The notes under the pieces were generated by a model. It was given only the letters and a program-made list of their open reading frames with translations, made no database searches and had not been told where the DNA came from. A stretch of DNA of 64,000 bases from Loripinus fragilis (Eukaryota > Mollusca > Bivalvia > Lucinida > Lucinidae), in assembly GCA_964019695.1 (NCBI GenBank), contig OZ026524.1:63185066-63249065 (forward strand), in the 5' to 3' direction. Every line of letters begins with the position of its first letter. Positions within the stretch are counted from its first letter, which is position 1. This document shows positions 58,101-64,000 of this stretch, one piece after another. The translations under genes were made by a program, and so were the position numbers.

Positions 58101-61100
58101 AAAAATTTTCCCCAGAAAACATGATTTTTTTTTTCTAGGTTTCACCAGTAAATTAAGGTAGGTTTGAGTTACCCTAAACACGGCTATTTTTTATATGGCC
58201 CTAGTACACAAAATGGTATGTTGTTATGTGTACATGTAGGCCAGTTAGCTGGTTTTCTCTTAAAAAGCTATAAATATCATGCAATTCATGTTCTGTTAAT
58301 GCACAGCTTTGGTACCTTACATACACTCATTCAGGGCCACTACATTTTACGACAGCTGGTCCCTTTATCACTCTTACATATAACTTGGCCCTGGAACATG
58401 TATGTTCATAGGTTTAGATAAACAGCATTTTTCAGCGTAAAATTGTGAATAATTTCTTACCCATCAGCTTTAAAATCTGTTTTGGGTGCTCAAAAGAACC
58501 GTCTTTTCTTTTGAGTACCCACAACATATGTTTTGGTTGAGAAATAAGAAAATTATATTTTTGGGACACACTCTTAACGAAGGGCCTGGTGTTTATGAAA
58601 ATGTCCAACCACCTGTTAACTGAAAAGACCACATAATATAGTGCCACAATTTTCGTAAATTTAGGTGAATACATCATTGAATTTATGCAATAATAACAAA
58701 TCAAATATTTATTTTCAATGCATTAAAGTTTGCCAGGTCACTTGGGAGACATTGAAAACCTTGGGCTCGCATGAAAAACCATGTTTATCCCTATATCAGA
58801 ACATGATAGTTTTTAGATACAGCTAAACTCATTGCCTTAGCACTAGGCACAAATTTTGTCATCTACTGATTACCTTTGCAAACAAGGGAGCGCAGTGGCT
58901 CAGTGGTTGAGTGCTTGACTCAAGACCGAAGGGCCACGGGTGTGAGCCTCACCTGCATCACTGTGTTGTGTCCTTGAGCAAGAATATTAATCCTAGCTTA
59001 GTACTGGTTCAACCCAGGAAGACCTCTCCCTTTATAACTGAAAGATTGTTGATGGGATGTAAAGAATCAAATCAAACAAAACCTTTGCAAACATGGGTTT
59101 GTGCCTGTTTACACATAACTATTAAAACATGCAGCACAGATTTTATACAATTATTATAAAATAAACATACAGTAAAACCCGTCTAAAACAGCCACTAAAA
59201 ATAGACAAAACAAAGATCTTAATGGCAAATGGTAGCTTTATGCAGGTAGAAAGTATTGCAGAATGCTCCCTTTGGAGCATTCTGCAATACTTTTGACCTG
59301 CATTAAGTGAAAATTGGTCTTGAAACCCAATTTTTGGTCTTTCTGAGAGTGGCCGTTTTACACAGGTTTTACTGTATCTTGTCTTAATTTTCAGAATATG
59401 ACAGTGATTGTTGATGATGATGACAAGGAATGTTTCTTGATGGATCTGGACAGGGAGCACATGAGTCCACCTAGAACATTTGCTGAACTTATCCAAAAAT
59501 ACACAGTAAGTCATTAAATACTAGTGCTGATACTAGTCATGTTTCTTGACGGATCTGGACAGGGAACACATGAGTCCTCCTAGAACATTTGCTGAACTTA
59601 TCCAAAAATACACAGTAAGTCATTAAATACTAATGCTGATACAAGTCATGTTTCTTGATGGATCTGGACAGGGAACACATGAGTTCTCCTAGAACATTTG
59701 CTGAACATATCCAAAAATACACAGTAAGTCATTAAATACTAGTGCTAATACTAAGAATGTTTCTTGATGGATCTGGACAGGAAACACATGAGTCCTCCTA
59801 GAACATTTGCTGAACTTATCCAAAAATGCACAGTAAGTCATTAAATACTAGTGCTAATACTAAGAATGTTTCTTGATGGATCTGGACAAGGAACACATGA
59901 GTCCTCCTAGAACATTTGCTGAACTTATCCAAAAATACACAGTAAGTCATTAAATACTAGTGCTGATACTAGTCATGTTTCATGATGGATCTGGACAGGG
60001 AACACATGAGTCCTCCTAGAACATTTGTTGAACTTATCCAAAAATACACAGTAAGTCATTAAATACTAGTGCTAATACTAGTCATGTTTCTTGATGGATC
60101 TGGACAGGGAACACATGAGTCCTCCTAGAACATTTGCTGAACTTATCCAAAAATACACAGTTAGTCATTAAATACTAGTGCTAATACTAGTCATGTTTCT
60201 TGATGGATCTAGACAGGGAACACATGAGTCGTCCTAGAACATTTGCTGAACTTATCCAAAAATACACAGTAAGTCATTAAATACAAGTTCCAATACTTAG
60301 AATGTTTCTTGATGGATCTGGACAGGGAACACATGAGTCCTCCTAGAACATTTGCTGAACTTATCCAAAAATACACAGCAAGTCATTTAGTGCTTAAAAT
60401 AACATTCCTGCGTGAAACCAGATCAAGCAAACCTTTTAGAGGAAAATTTTGAATGTTTTTACCCATCTGTTGAAGCAAATAGTCTGAGTGCTAAAAAGAA
60501 CTCTCATTTGGTGACATGATGTGTTAAAGAGATGGTTCTTTTAAGAATTAAGTGATAGGTAAGAAAATGTTTACAATTTTTGCTAAAAAAATTTCCTTAC
60601 CTGGCCTACGGTATAATAATGACTGATTAAATAGAGAATCTTACCGGTACATTGTTGAATTTGTTAATCAAGTTGGGGAAAAGAGATAAAATGTGAGGCT
60701 TGCCGAGCATTTTATCTCTTTCCAAACAAGTTTAATAAATTTAATAATAAAGGAGCACAGATGTTAGATTCTATTTATCACATGACATCAAAATTACTTA
60801 AAAAATCACATTTTTGTTTAAAGATTTTGCTATCTTTCACGCAACATTTTAATGGGTGTGTACTGTACTCTGTTGTGCCTCTGACATGGAATTGTCCATG
60901 ATTGAGCTTTTGAAATTTGATGCATCCCCATTGAAAAGAAGTGAGCCTATATATGTATGACTATACCATAATTGACCTTAGGTTTTGAAAATATATTAAA
61001 TTGATTAAATTTGTTTATTTATGAAGAATCTTTATGTGATTTTTCTTATATATTTACATGGCTTTTAATTCAACTCTTTCCTTGCTAGCAGTGACCTTTG

Positions 61101-61652
61101 TCATCTGCTGATAACCTTTGCAAACAGTTTGGACTCGGACCAACAGATTGTTGGTCCTGATTTGAATCTAAACCTTTGACATGGATAGTGCTCCTAAAGT
61201 GAATATTTTGAAAAATTATCCCTTAAAGCGCCACCTATAATTTGCAGCAGACGACAATTTAAAATTTAATTTTTGTCACTTTTTTCCAAAATAACAAATA
61301 AGGCATGATATTTCATGAGAATCGTCTGCTAGCAGATGTTTCTCATGAAATATCACACCTAATTTTTTCGAAAATCAGAAAGATGTCGCAAAATTTGTTG
61401 TCTGCTGCAGTCGTGATTGACGCTCTAAGTCAGAAGCATGAAATATTACCCAGCATGCAAAGAGTTATGGTAATTGTTTCTTTCGACAGGCTGGCTACTA
61501 CATGCCCAAAGTTGATGTTATCCGCCGTGACTATGAGGTCATGACCCCTGCTCTCACTGACCTTAAGTTCGCAGGTCCAAGTATTGCACATGCCTGTGTT
61601 GGCTTTGACTCCTACAGACTAAAGAAGAAAGATGACAAAACAGCCTTTATAG
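46081..61652 (+). CDS. ITM2: Integral membrane protein 2 (ITM2/BRI) gene, 5' five coding exons
   Basis: Five exons join in frame: 46081-46167, 50316-50477, 55758-55943, 59395-59505 and 61490-61652, giving 236 codons so far against about 265 in vertebrate ITM2 proteins. The product is a type II membrane protein: ~52-residue cytoplasmic tail, one membrane segment at residues ~53-78 (IFLLGLALMVLVSGIIGGVY), a luminal linker with IFEEEE, the VIHDF motif (VHDF in vertebrate ITM2B), then the BRICHOS domain with its conserved cysteines (KECFL in exon 4, HACVG in exon 5). Known family members traffic through the secretory pathway and are cut by furin near the C-terminus; that part is not in the window. 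All junctions are phase 0 except the last donor (phase 1). Intron 2 hosts an antisense pogo element and introns 3 and 4 begin with tandem copies of the preceding exon end. Exon 1 is the least certain. Confidence 0.88.
46170..48955. other. ITM2 intron 1, left part: nothing recognisable
   Basis: No domain-bearing open frame. A 99-codon + strand frame at 46200-46499 right after exon 1 has no similarity I recognise. A short inverted repeat with CTGCGACTTTAGATT and AATCTAAAGTCGCAG lies near 48657-48703. Confidence 0.45.
48958..50283. mobile_element. TIR element in ITM2 intron 1, ~1.33 kb
   Basis: Left GGACACTTACTTAAAAAGTG and right end AAATCACTTGTTTTTAAGTA-AGTGCC are inverted repeats, with subterminal AGTGATCACTATAATCACTT against AAGTGATCAAAGAAATCACT. 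No transposase found. The right end lies 32 bp before the exon 2 acceptor boundary. Target duplication not resolved. Confidence 0.55.
50316..50477 (+). CDS. ITM2: ITM2 exon 2 (transmembrane segment)
   Basis: Acceptor TTTTATTTTTTCTAG, donor AGG|GTATGT; 162 nt, 54 codons, phase 0/0. It encodes APESTETPVRSVQVRV, TPVRSKRCFNIFLLGL, ALMVLVSGIIGGVYLFKYM and IHR: positively charged cytoplasmic residues, a ~24-residue hydrophobic span with the GGVYLFKY that parallels GGAYLYKY of vertebrate ITM2B. Confidence 0.92.
50501..50754. mobile_element. TAGGCCATATAAAAAA family MITE, copy 1
   Basis: Left TAAGGCCAAATAAAAAAAGT and right TTTTTTTATATGGCCTAAG are inverted. At the centre is a long near-perfect hairpin, TATAATTTTATGCATTTTGA against TCAAAATACATAAAATTATA (about 50600-50657). 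It starts 24 bp after the exon 2 donor. A second copy at 56956-58203 is split by a Tigger element. Confidence 0.75.
50836..51030. mobile_element. CAGGTTTAGATAAAC family repeat, copy 1
   Basis: CAGGTTTAGATAAACAAAAA, TTGTAAATATTTTCTTACCC, GGGTGCTGAAAAGAACTG, GAGTACCCACAACATATGTT, GAAATAAGAAAATTAGC. The same block order occurs at 56387-56800, 58410-58620 and, degenerate, 60432-60610. The paired TGAAAAGAACTGTCTC / GAGACGGTTCTTTTGA makes a central hairpin. Confidence 0.7.
51360..51563 (+). mobile_element. tRNA-derived SINE, copy 1, with 13-bp target duplication
   Basis: Head GGGAGCGCAGTGGCTCAGTG with A box TGGCTCAGTGG and B box GGGTTCGAGCC near 51413-51423, a tRNA-unrelated body (GTACTGGTTCAACCCAGGAA) and a tail AAAGAATCAAATCAAACAAA. 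A perfect 13-bp direct repeat TAAAAGAAGGACA flanks it (51347-51359 and 51564-51576), showing LINE-type integration. Confidence 0.9.
51583..54589 (-). mobile_element. pogo/Tigger-type DNA transposon in ITM2 intron 2, ~3.0 kb
   Basis: Terminal inverted repeats TGCCGTTCACTCATAGATTC-GTGC at 51583 and the inverted TGCCTTCCTCTCATAGATTC-GTGC ending at 54589 (26 bp, four mismatches), flanked by TA on both sides (51581-51582 and 54590-54591). It encodes one reverse-strand transposase gene (52065-54444). It is antisense to ITM2. Confidence 0.85.
52065..54444 (-). pseudogene. pogo/Tigger-family DDE transposase with C-terminal PHD finger, one in-frame TGA
   Basis: Two exons fit: 54444-54430 (MARKK, donor AAG|GTAAAA) and 53855 down to 52500 (acceptor CTATATTTCAG). 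The spliced product starts MARKKAPPKRLIKKYRHYSA. Order: psq/HTH region residues ~12-55 (AAKKFTVPVQTLRDRVKG), CENP-B-type DNA-binding region ~70-140, then a DDE catalytic domain with D183 (YNLDETG), D292 (FIYDGHASH) and D327 (LLQPLDVAIFGPFK); the last two are 35 apart. A TGA at 52502-52500 stops the frame after KSLNCI. The same frame stays open for 144 more codons through an acidic linker to a Cys4-His-Cys3 PHD-like finger (VCCVCMKK, AACDKCDHWVH, CPHCVE) ending at 52065. With the TGA read as sense the protein would be ~601 residues. No other lesion was seen, so it is either very recently dead, truncated but active, or a readthrough case. Confidence 0.85.
54959..55198. mobile_element. TGGGTGAAAGTT MITE, copy 1
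   Basis: Starts TGGGTGAAAGTTTTCAGGAT and ends inverted GAACTTTCACCCA. A strong internal hairpin GGCTGACTTTC-CAT-AGAAAGTCAGCC lies near 55002-55027. Copy 2 is at 63596-63840. Confidence 0.8.
55257..55491. mobile_element. GRGCCTCG-type MITE, copy in intron 2
   Basis: GGCCTTGCAGCGAGAAAACC-TGTCTTTG pairs with GAAGACAGGTTTTCTCACGG-CGAGGC. The core has GGCGCAGACCAGCCTGCGCA, TCTGCAGAGTCTGATCAGCG and CCTTTGTTGTTCGC. Its sister copy at 56489-56721 is about the same length. Confidence 0.8.
55498..55717. mobile_element. TACGGTAAATGTTC MITE directly before ITM2 exon 3
   Basis: TACGGTAAATGTTCTAAAAT-TTCGAACACTT at 55498 and its inverse ending TTTAGAACATTTACCGTA at 55717 make ~31 bp of nearly perfect TIR. 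The centre holds a hairpin GATCAGACTGCTTCT-CA-AGAAGCAGTCTGATC near 55572-55603. It ends 40 bp before exon 3, and the previous MITE ends only 6 bp before it. Confidence 0.85.
55758..55943 (+). CDS. ITM2: ITM2 exon 3 (luminal linker, VIHDF motif)
   Basis: Acceptor ATGTGACTGTCCAG, donor ATG|GTAAAT; 186 nt, 62 codons, phase 0/0. Encodes YEQQQIDYIDTPANK, EEEVDIFEEEETERIEVP and RFDECRRSVVIHDFHM, parallel to the IFEEEEVEFISVPVPEF and VHDF regions of ITM2B. The last 66 nt plus 17 nt of intron are repeated five more times directly downstream. Confidence 0.92.
55878..56385 (+). repeat. 83-bp tandem array: 3' end of ITM2 exon 3 plus its 5' splice site, six copies
   Basis: Unit starts at GAGAGAATTG: 55878 (in the true exon), 55961, 56044, 56127, 56210 and 56294. 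Each has 66 nt of exon, a donor (ATG|GTAAAT) and 17 nt of intron ending TTTTTTGTGTGT. Copies 2 and 3 are identical to the true exon end; copies 4 and 5 have one or two changes plus one extra T. The last copy is diverged but its codons read RIEDPRFDECRRSVVIHDFH with several silent changes, and it has the strongest donor (ATT|GTAAGT). The intron starts at the first donor in the gene model because only that keeps the ITM2 frame. Confidence 0.95.
56387..56800. mobile_element. CAGGTTTAGATAAAC family repeat, copy 2, split by a MITE
   Basis: CAGGTTTAGACAAGTAAAAT, AAACTGTAAATATTTTCTTT, GAGTACCCACTACATATG, then the MITE at 56489-56721, then ATATGTTTTAGTTGAGAAAT and CACACTCTTAACTAAAGGCC. The unsplit copies at 50836 and 58410 show the empty site. 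Confidence 0.8.
56489..56721. mobile_element. GRGCCTCG-type MITE with 6-bp target duplication CATATG
   Basis: GGCCTCGATACAAGAAAACC at 56489 pairs with the inverted GGTTTTGTCGAGTCGAGGCC ending 56721. CATATG precedes (56483-56488) and follows (56722-56727) it, while empty sister sites have a single CATATG (AACATATGTTT near 50959 and 58527). The core GCGCAGACCAGCCTGCGTAT and CAGTCTGATCAGCGCC links it to the other members. Confidence 0.85.
56956..58203. mobile_element. TAGGCCATATAAAAAA family MITE, copy 2, split by a Tigger-like element
   Basis: TAGGCCATAAAAAAACAAGT at the left and TATTTTTTATATGGCCCTA at the right are inverted ends. The middle matches copy 1 (50501-50754) except for the 1016-bp insertion at 57034-58049. 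Confidence 0.8.
57034..58049. mobile_element. Non-autonomous Tigger/pogo-like element, 1016 bp
   Basis: CAGTCGACTCTCGTTAACTC at 57034 and its inverse (GGTATCGAGAGTAGACTG) ending 58049, flanked by TA on each side (57032-57033, 58050-58051). Subterminal TCTCGACC and CTAACTCGA words repeat, as in Tigger elements. No transposase. The empty site is visible in the sister MITE (AAAATATAATTTT near 50597). Confidence 0.85.
58410..58620. mobile_element. CAGGTTTAGATAAAC family repeat, copy 3
   Basis: AGGTTTAGATAAACAGCATT, AAATTGTGAATAATTTCTTA, GGTGCTCAAAAGAACCGTC, GAGTACCCACAACATATGTT, GAAATAAGAAAATTATATTT. Uninterrupted. Confidence 0.7.
58885..59080 (+). mobile_element. tRNA-derived SINE, copy 2, with 13-bp target duplication
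   Basis: Same family as 51360-51563: GGGAGCGCAGTGGCTCAGTG head, a B box mutated to GGGTGTGAGCC, body GTACTGGTTCAACCCAGGAA and tail AAAGAATCAAATCAAACAAA. A perfect 13-bp repeat ACCTTTGCAAACA flanks it (58872-58884 and 59081-59093). Confidence 0.9.
59170..59374. mobile_element. TA-flanked MITE directly before ITM2 exon 4
   Basis: CAGTAAAACCCGTCTAAAAC-AGCCACT and the inverse AGTGGCCGTTTTACACAGGT-TTTACTG are TIRs; TA lies outside each (59168-59169, 59375-59376). The centre folds as GTATTGCAGAATGCTCC-CTTT-GGAGCATTCTGCAATAC (about 59248-59285). It ends 20 bp before exon 4, so the branch point for exon 4 probably lies in the element. Confidence 0.85.
59395..59505 (+). CDS. ITM2: ITM2 exon 4 (start of BRICHOS domain)
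   Basis: Acceptor CTTGTCTTAATTTTCAG, donor ACA|GTAAGT; 111 nt, 37 codons, phase 0/0. Encodes NMTVIVDDDDKECFLMDLD and REHMSPPRTFAELIQKYT, parallel to KCYVIPL and IVMPPRNLLELL of ITM2B. The last 75 nt with 34 nt of intron are the source of the 109-bp array that follows. Confidence 0.92.
59431..60390 (+). repeat. 109-bp tandem array: 3' end of ITM2 exon 4 plus its 5' splice site, nine copies
   Basis: Units begin TGTTTCTTGATGGATCTGGA at 59431 (true exon), 59540, 59649, 59758, 59867, 59976, 60085, 60194 and 60303, exactly 109 bp apart. Each has 75 nt of exon, the donor region ACA|GTAAGT and 34 nt of intron (CATTAAATACTAGTGCTAAT). All extra copies share changes absent from the true exon (GGGAACAC for GGGAGCAC, AGTCC/T/CCT for AGTCCACCT), so they spread from one changed copy. 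The eighth copy reads CAGTTAGT and the last reads CAGCAAGT (a GC donor). Confidence 0.95.
60432..60610. mobile_element. Degenerate CAGGTTTAGATAAAC-family repeat, copy 4
   Basis: ATTTTGAATGTTTTTACCCA, GTGCTAAAAAGAACTC and, inverted, GATGGTTCTTTTAAG, GGTAAGAAAATGTTTACAAT, AATTTCCTTACCTGGCC. The two halves are inverted with respect to each other. Confidence 0.55.
61223..61428. mobile_element. MITE before ITM2 exon 5
   Basis: TTAAAGCGCCACCTATAATT, GCAGCAGACGACAATTT on the left pairs with AAATTTGTTGTCTGCTGCAG and GATTGACGCTCTAA on the right. Inside, GATATTTCATGAGAA-TCGTCTG pairs with TTCTCATGAAATATC. It ends 61 bp before exon 5. Confidence 0.7.
61490..61652 (+). CDS. ITM2: ITM2 exon 5 (BRICHOS domain)
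   Basis: Acceptor GTTTCTTTCGACAG, donor ATAG|GTACGT; 163 nt, phase 0 in, phase 1 out. Encodes AGYYMPKVDVIRRDYEVM, TPALTDLKFAGPSIAHACVG and FDSYRLKKKDDKTAFI, parallel to AGTYLPQSYLIHEHMV and FIYRLCHDKETYKL of ITM2B. The next exon was not found before the end of the window. Confidence 0.92.
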
Positions 61653-61769
61653 GTACGTCAGATGTTCTTAGTTTTTCCACTGCTCTCCCAGTCTAACATA
61701 CAATAAACAATTTGTGGAAACACATTTGAAGCCTTCAGCTTCTTCCCACTTTCCACCATTGCTTGGCTC

Positions 61770-61938
61770 TAGACTGAGAGGGTGCGAGTTCGAGCCCCAC
61801 CGGCGTCACTGTGTTGTGTCCTTGATTAAGATAGATTTATCCTTGCTTGGTACTGGTTCAACCCAGGAAGACTGGTACTGATATAACTGAAAAAATTGTT
61901 GACTGGGACATAAAGAATCAAATCAAACAAAGAAACAT
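61770..61938 (+). mobile_element. tRNA-derived SINE, copy 3, head degenerate
   Basis: B box GAGTTCGAGCC, CCACCGGCGTCACTGTGTTG, GGTACTGGTTCAACCCAGGA, then GACTGGGACATAAAGAATCA with a AAATCAAACAAAG tail. The first part of the tRNA head (A box) is lost or altered. Confidence 0.8.
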
Positions 61939-62069
61939 GTATTTGTAACGTCTTTCAATCATAAAAACGTCGTTACACCGTCTGGCGCCATGGCTGATGT
62001 CATTTTGCAGTAACAATTGATGTCAGCTAGTGCACGCTTTCCTTGTGCTTTCAAATCTGTGACATTATT

Positions 62070-63044
62070 ATACCCGCTTTTTCGTAAGAAAAATAGGGTA
62101 TATTAATTTCGTACCAAAGTTGGTCCGTCGTCCGTCCGTCTGTCCGTGCGTCTGTCTGTCTGTCCGTCCGTCCGTCACGTTTCTTGTAATTGTATCTTCT
62201 CCTAAACCGTTGGACGTAGCAACTTGAAACTTTGTAGGTGCATAGATCACATGATGTAGAGGGTACTGGGTGACATTTCGTGTGACCTTGACCCCAAGGT
62301 CAAAGGTCAAATAATGTATTTTCTTGTAAATGCATCTCCTCATAAACTTTTCAAAGTAGCAGCTTCAAATTTTGCCTGTGCATAGGTCACATGATGTCAA
62401 GGGTACTGGGCGACGTTTCGTGTGACCTTGACCCCAAGGTCAATGTCAATGGTCGAATAATGTATTTTCTTGAAAACGCCTCTCCTCATAATGTTTTGGA
62501 AGTAGCAACTTCAAATTTTGCCTGCGCATAGGTCACATGATGTTGAGGGTACCAGGCAACACTTCATGTGACCTTGACCTTGGGGTCAAGGTCAAATATC
62601 CCAAGGTCAAATAATGTATTTTCTTGTTAATGAATCTTCTCCTGAACCATTGGACATAGCAACTTCAAAGTTTACTGGTGCATAGGTCACATGATGTGGA
62701 TGGTACTTGGCAACATTTTGTGTGACCTTGACTCCAAGGTCAAGGTCATATAATTTACTTTATTGTAAATCCATCTTCTCCTAAACTGTTGGATGTAGCA
62801 ACTTCAAATTTGGCAGGTGCATAGGTCATATGATTTGGACGGCACTGGACAACATTTTGTGTGACTTTAACAACTAGGTCAAGGTCATATAATGTATTTT
62901 CTTGTAAATGCATCTCCTCCTTAACCATTGGACATATCAACTTCAAACTTCACAGGTACATAGGTCACATTATGTAGAAGGTACTGAGCTACATTTTGTA
63001 TGACCTTGACCCCAAGGTAAAGGTTATAGGTAAAAAAGCGGGTA
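62070..63044 (+). repeat. ~140-bp tandem array bounded by ATACCCGCTTTTT inverted ends
   Basis: ATACCCGCTTTTTCGTAAG at the left and AAAAAAGCGGGTAT at 63031-63044 are inverted. Between them about seven imperfect units carry TGTATTTTCTTGTAAATGCA, TCTCCTC, AGTAGCAACTTCAAATTTTG, GTGCATAGGTCACATGATGT, GGGTACTGG and GTGTGACCTTGACCCCAAGG-TCA. A CCGTCCGTCTGTCCGTGCGT stretch follows the left end. AGGTCAAAGGTCA at 62297-62309 is a perfect DR1 arrangement of nuclear-receptor half sites. Confidence 0.85.
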
Positions 63045-63186
63045 TTTGCGATGGTGTACCATCGACTGCTGCTCTAGTTGTTTGATATAACCTTTTTAGC
63101 ATTGGCTTTATAGGCGAGGTGTGTTATGATTTACCTTTTACCTAATGGAGACACCTTTTAACACTTTTACAATTAGAACAGACTTA

Positions 63187-63219
63187 GATCAGGCAGCTCT
63201 TGTTAAGAGCTGCCTGATC
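63187..63219. repeat. Perfect 14-bp hairpin GATCAGGCAGCTCT
   Basis: GATCAGGCAGCTCT-TGTTA-AGAGCTGCCTGATC. The arrangement resembles the hairpin in the MITE at 55498-55717 (GATCAGACTGCTTCT), so it may be the core of a related element whose ends are not clear. Confidence 0.7.
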
Positions 63220-63595
63220 AGGGTCTACTCTGTTTACTTTGGAAATGGAAATATGAGATAACCCTACACTAGTGGACCTGACTAGTAACTTCTTTGTTCT
63301 ATGTACAAATGCGAGTCTTTTTAATATAAATATTCATAGTGGGTGGAGTTTAGTATGAATATTCATGAAGGAAAGGTTAAAAAATATTTGGTTTAGCACC
63401 ACCTGCTGGAATTAAATGCAACAGGGTCCGTCTTACACTTGAACCTCCCCATGTCAAAACCAACAAAATGAGGTATGCCACCTAGCAAAGACTTTTGGAG
63501 TTATGACCCTTTGAACATTGAATGTAGCTATATCTACTAAATAATTGTCTGACTGTAAATAATTTGAGATTCTCATAAAACTTAACATAAATGCA

Positions 63596-63840
63596 TGGGT
63601 GAAAGTTTTCAGGATTATTCCTGAATTCAGGATTTTGAGGCTGACTTTCCACAGAATCTCAGCCTCAAATGCTGAATCAGGGAGATTATAATAGCTTCTC
63701 CGATTTATTTTCAGTCTGTCAAAAGACAATTGAGCATTTAAGCTTGAAATTATGAAAACCTTGTGGGTATACATGTACTTTAAGTTTTAAGATTGGAGTT
63801 CCTAAAGTTCAGGATTTGGGAAATTTTGAACTTTAGCCCA
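63596..63840. mobile_element. TGGGTGAAAGTT MITE, copy 2
   Basis: TGGGTGAAAGTTTTCAGGAT to GAACTTTAGCCCA, same length and internal order as 54959-55198 (GGGAGATTATAATAGCTTCT, AAAGTTCAGGATTTGGGAAA). No ITM2 exon was seen between 61653 and the window end. Confidence 0.8.
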
Positions 63841-64000
63841 TGGAAATGTAAAGCACTGTGAGATGACATGCAGAATACAAGACAACATGCAGAATACAAG
63901 AAGTAAACAGTTATGGTCCCTAGAACACTAAAATAGTGATTTATGTTAAATCCTTGTGTCCACTCTGTAACTTGAAAAAAATTTGAGGTACTTCCGTGAA

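Noticed and set aside
59540..60390. Exon-like copies in intron 4 as processed pseudogene or as real extra exons
   Set aside because: They contain intron sequence after the donor, so they are not retrocopies. They lack a convincing polypyrimidine tract, so I do not annotate them as exons.

Overview
The window looks like animal nuclear DNA, most likely from a bivalve mollusc. It is AT-rich, gene-poor and intron-rich. It is packed with miniature inverted-repeat elements, LINE fragments, tRNA-derived SINEs and TGACCTTGACC-type tandem arrays of the kind common in bivalve genomes. No bacterial-style operon, rRNA or CRISPR is present. Species assignment is an inference from repeat style only.

Layout. 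1-21358: right end of a macrosatellite whose unit is 4271 bp. Four units are almost identical and the fifth, at the array edge, is diverged; each unit contains a degenerate ~55-60 bp minisatellite and a tRNA-like sequence. 21.4-34.9 kb: transposon graveyard without recognisable genes (a TA-flanked TIR element, a long AT microsatellite, a TTAA-flanked 2.4 kb element, a MULE-like element with 9-bp target duplication, and a GTCGTGGGAACGAGAT tandem array). 35.2-40.2 kb: two copies of one CR1/Jockey-type LINE; the longer one is disabled by frameshifts and by three nested MITEs. 41.0-45.7 kb: CATATGGG-rich palindromic elements around a ~2.5 kb tandem array full of TGACCTTGA, then a reverse-strand LINE tail.

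46.1-61.7 kb and beyond: the one host gene I recognise, an integral membrane protein 2 (ITM2/BRI, BRICHOS domain) gene on the + strand. Five coding exons (29+54+62+37+54 codons) join in frame; the last exon(s), expected to carry the furin site and the C-terminal peptide, lie beyond the window. Intron 2 holds an antisense pogo/Tigger-type DNA transposon (51583-54589) with a DDE transposase that would end in a PHD finger but for one in-frame TGA.

The most unusual observation is in ITM2 itself. The 3' parts of two different exons, each with its 5' splice site, are tandemly amplified into the following introns (83-bp unit x6 after exon 3; 109-bp unit x9 after exon 4). Each unit could in principle provide a frame-preserving mini-exon (63 or 78 nt). 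Four of the four internal exons also have a TIR element ending within about 20-65 bp upstream of the acceptor.
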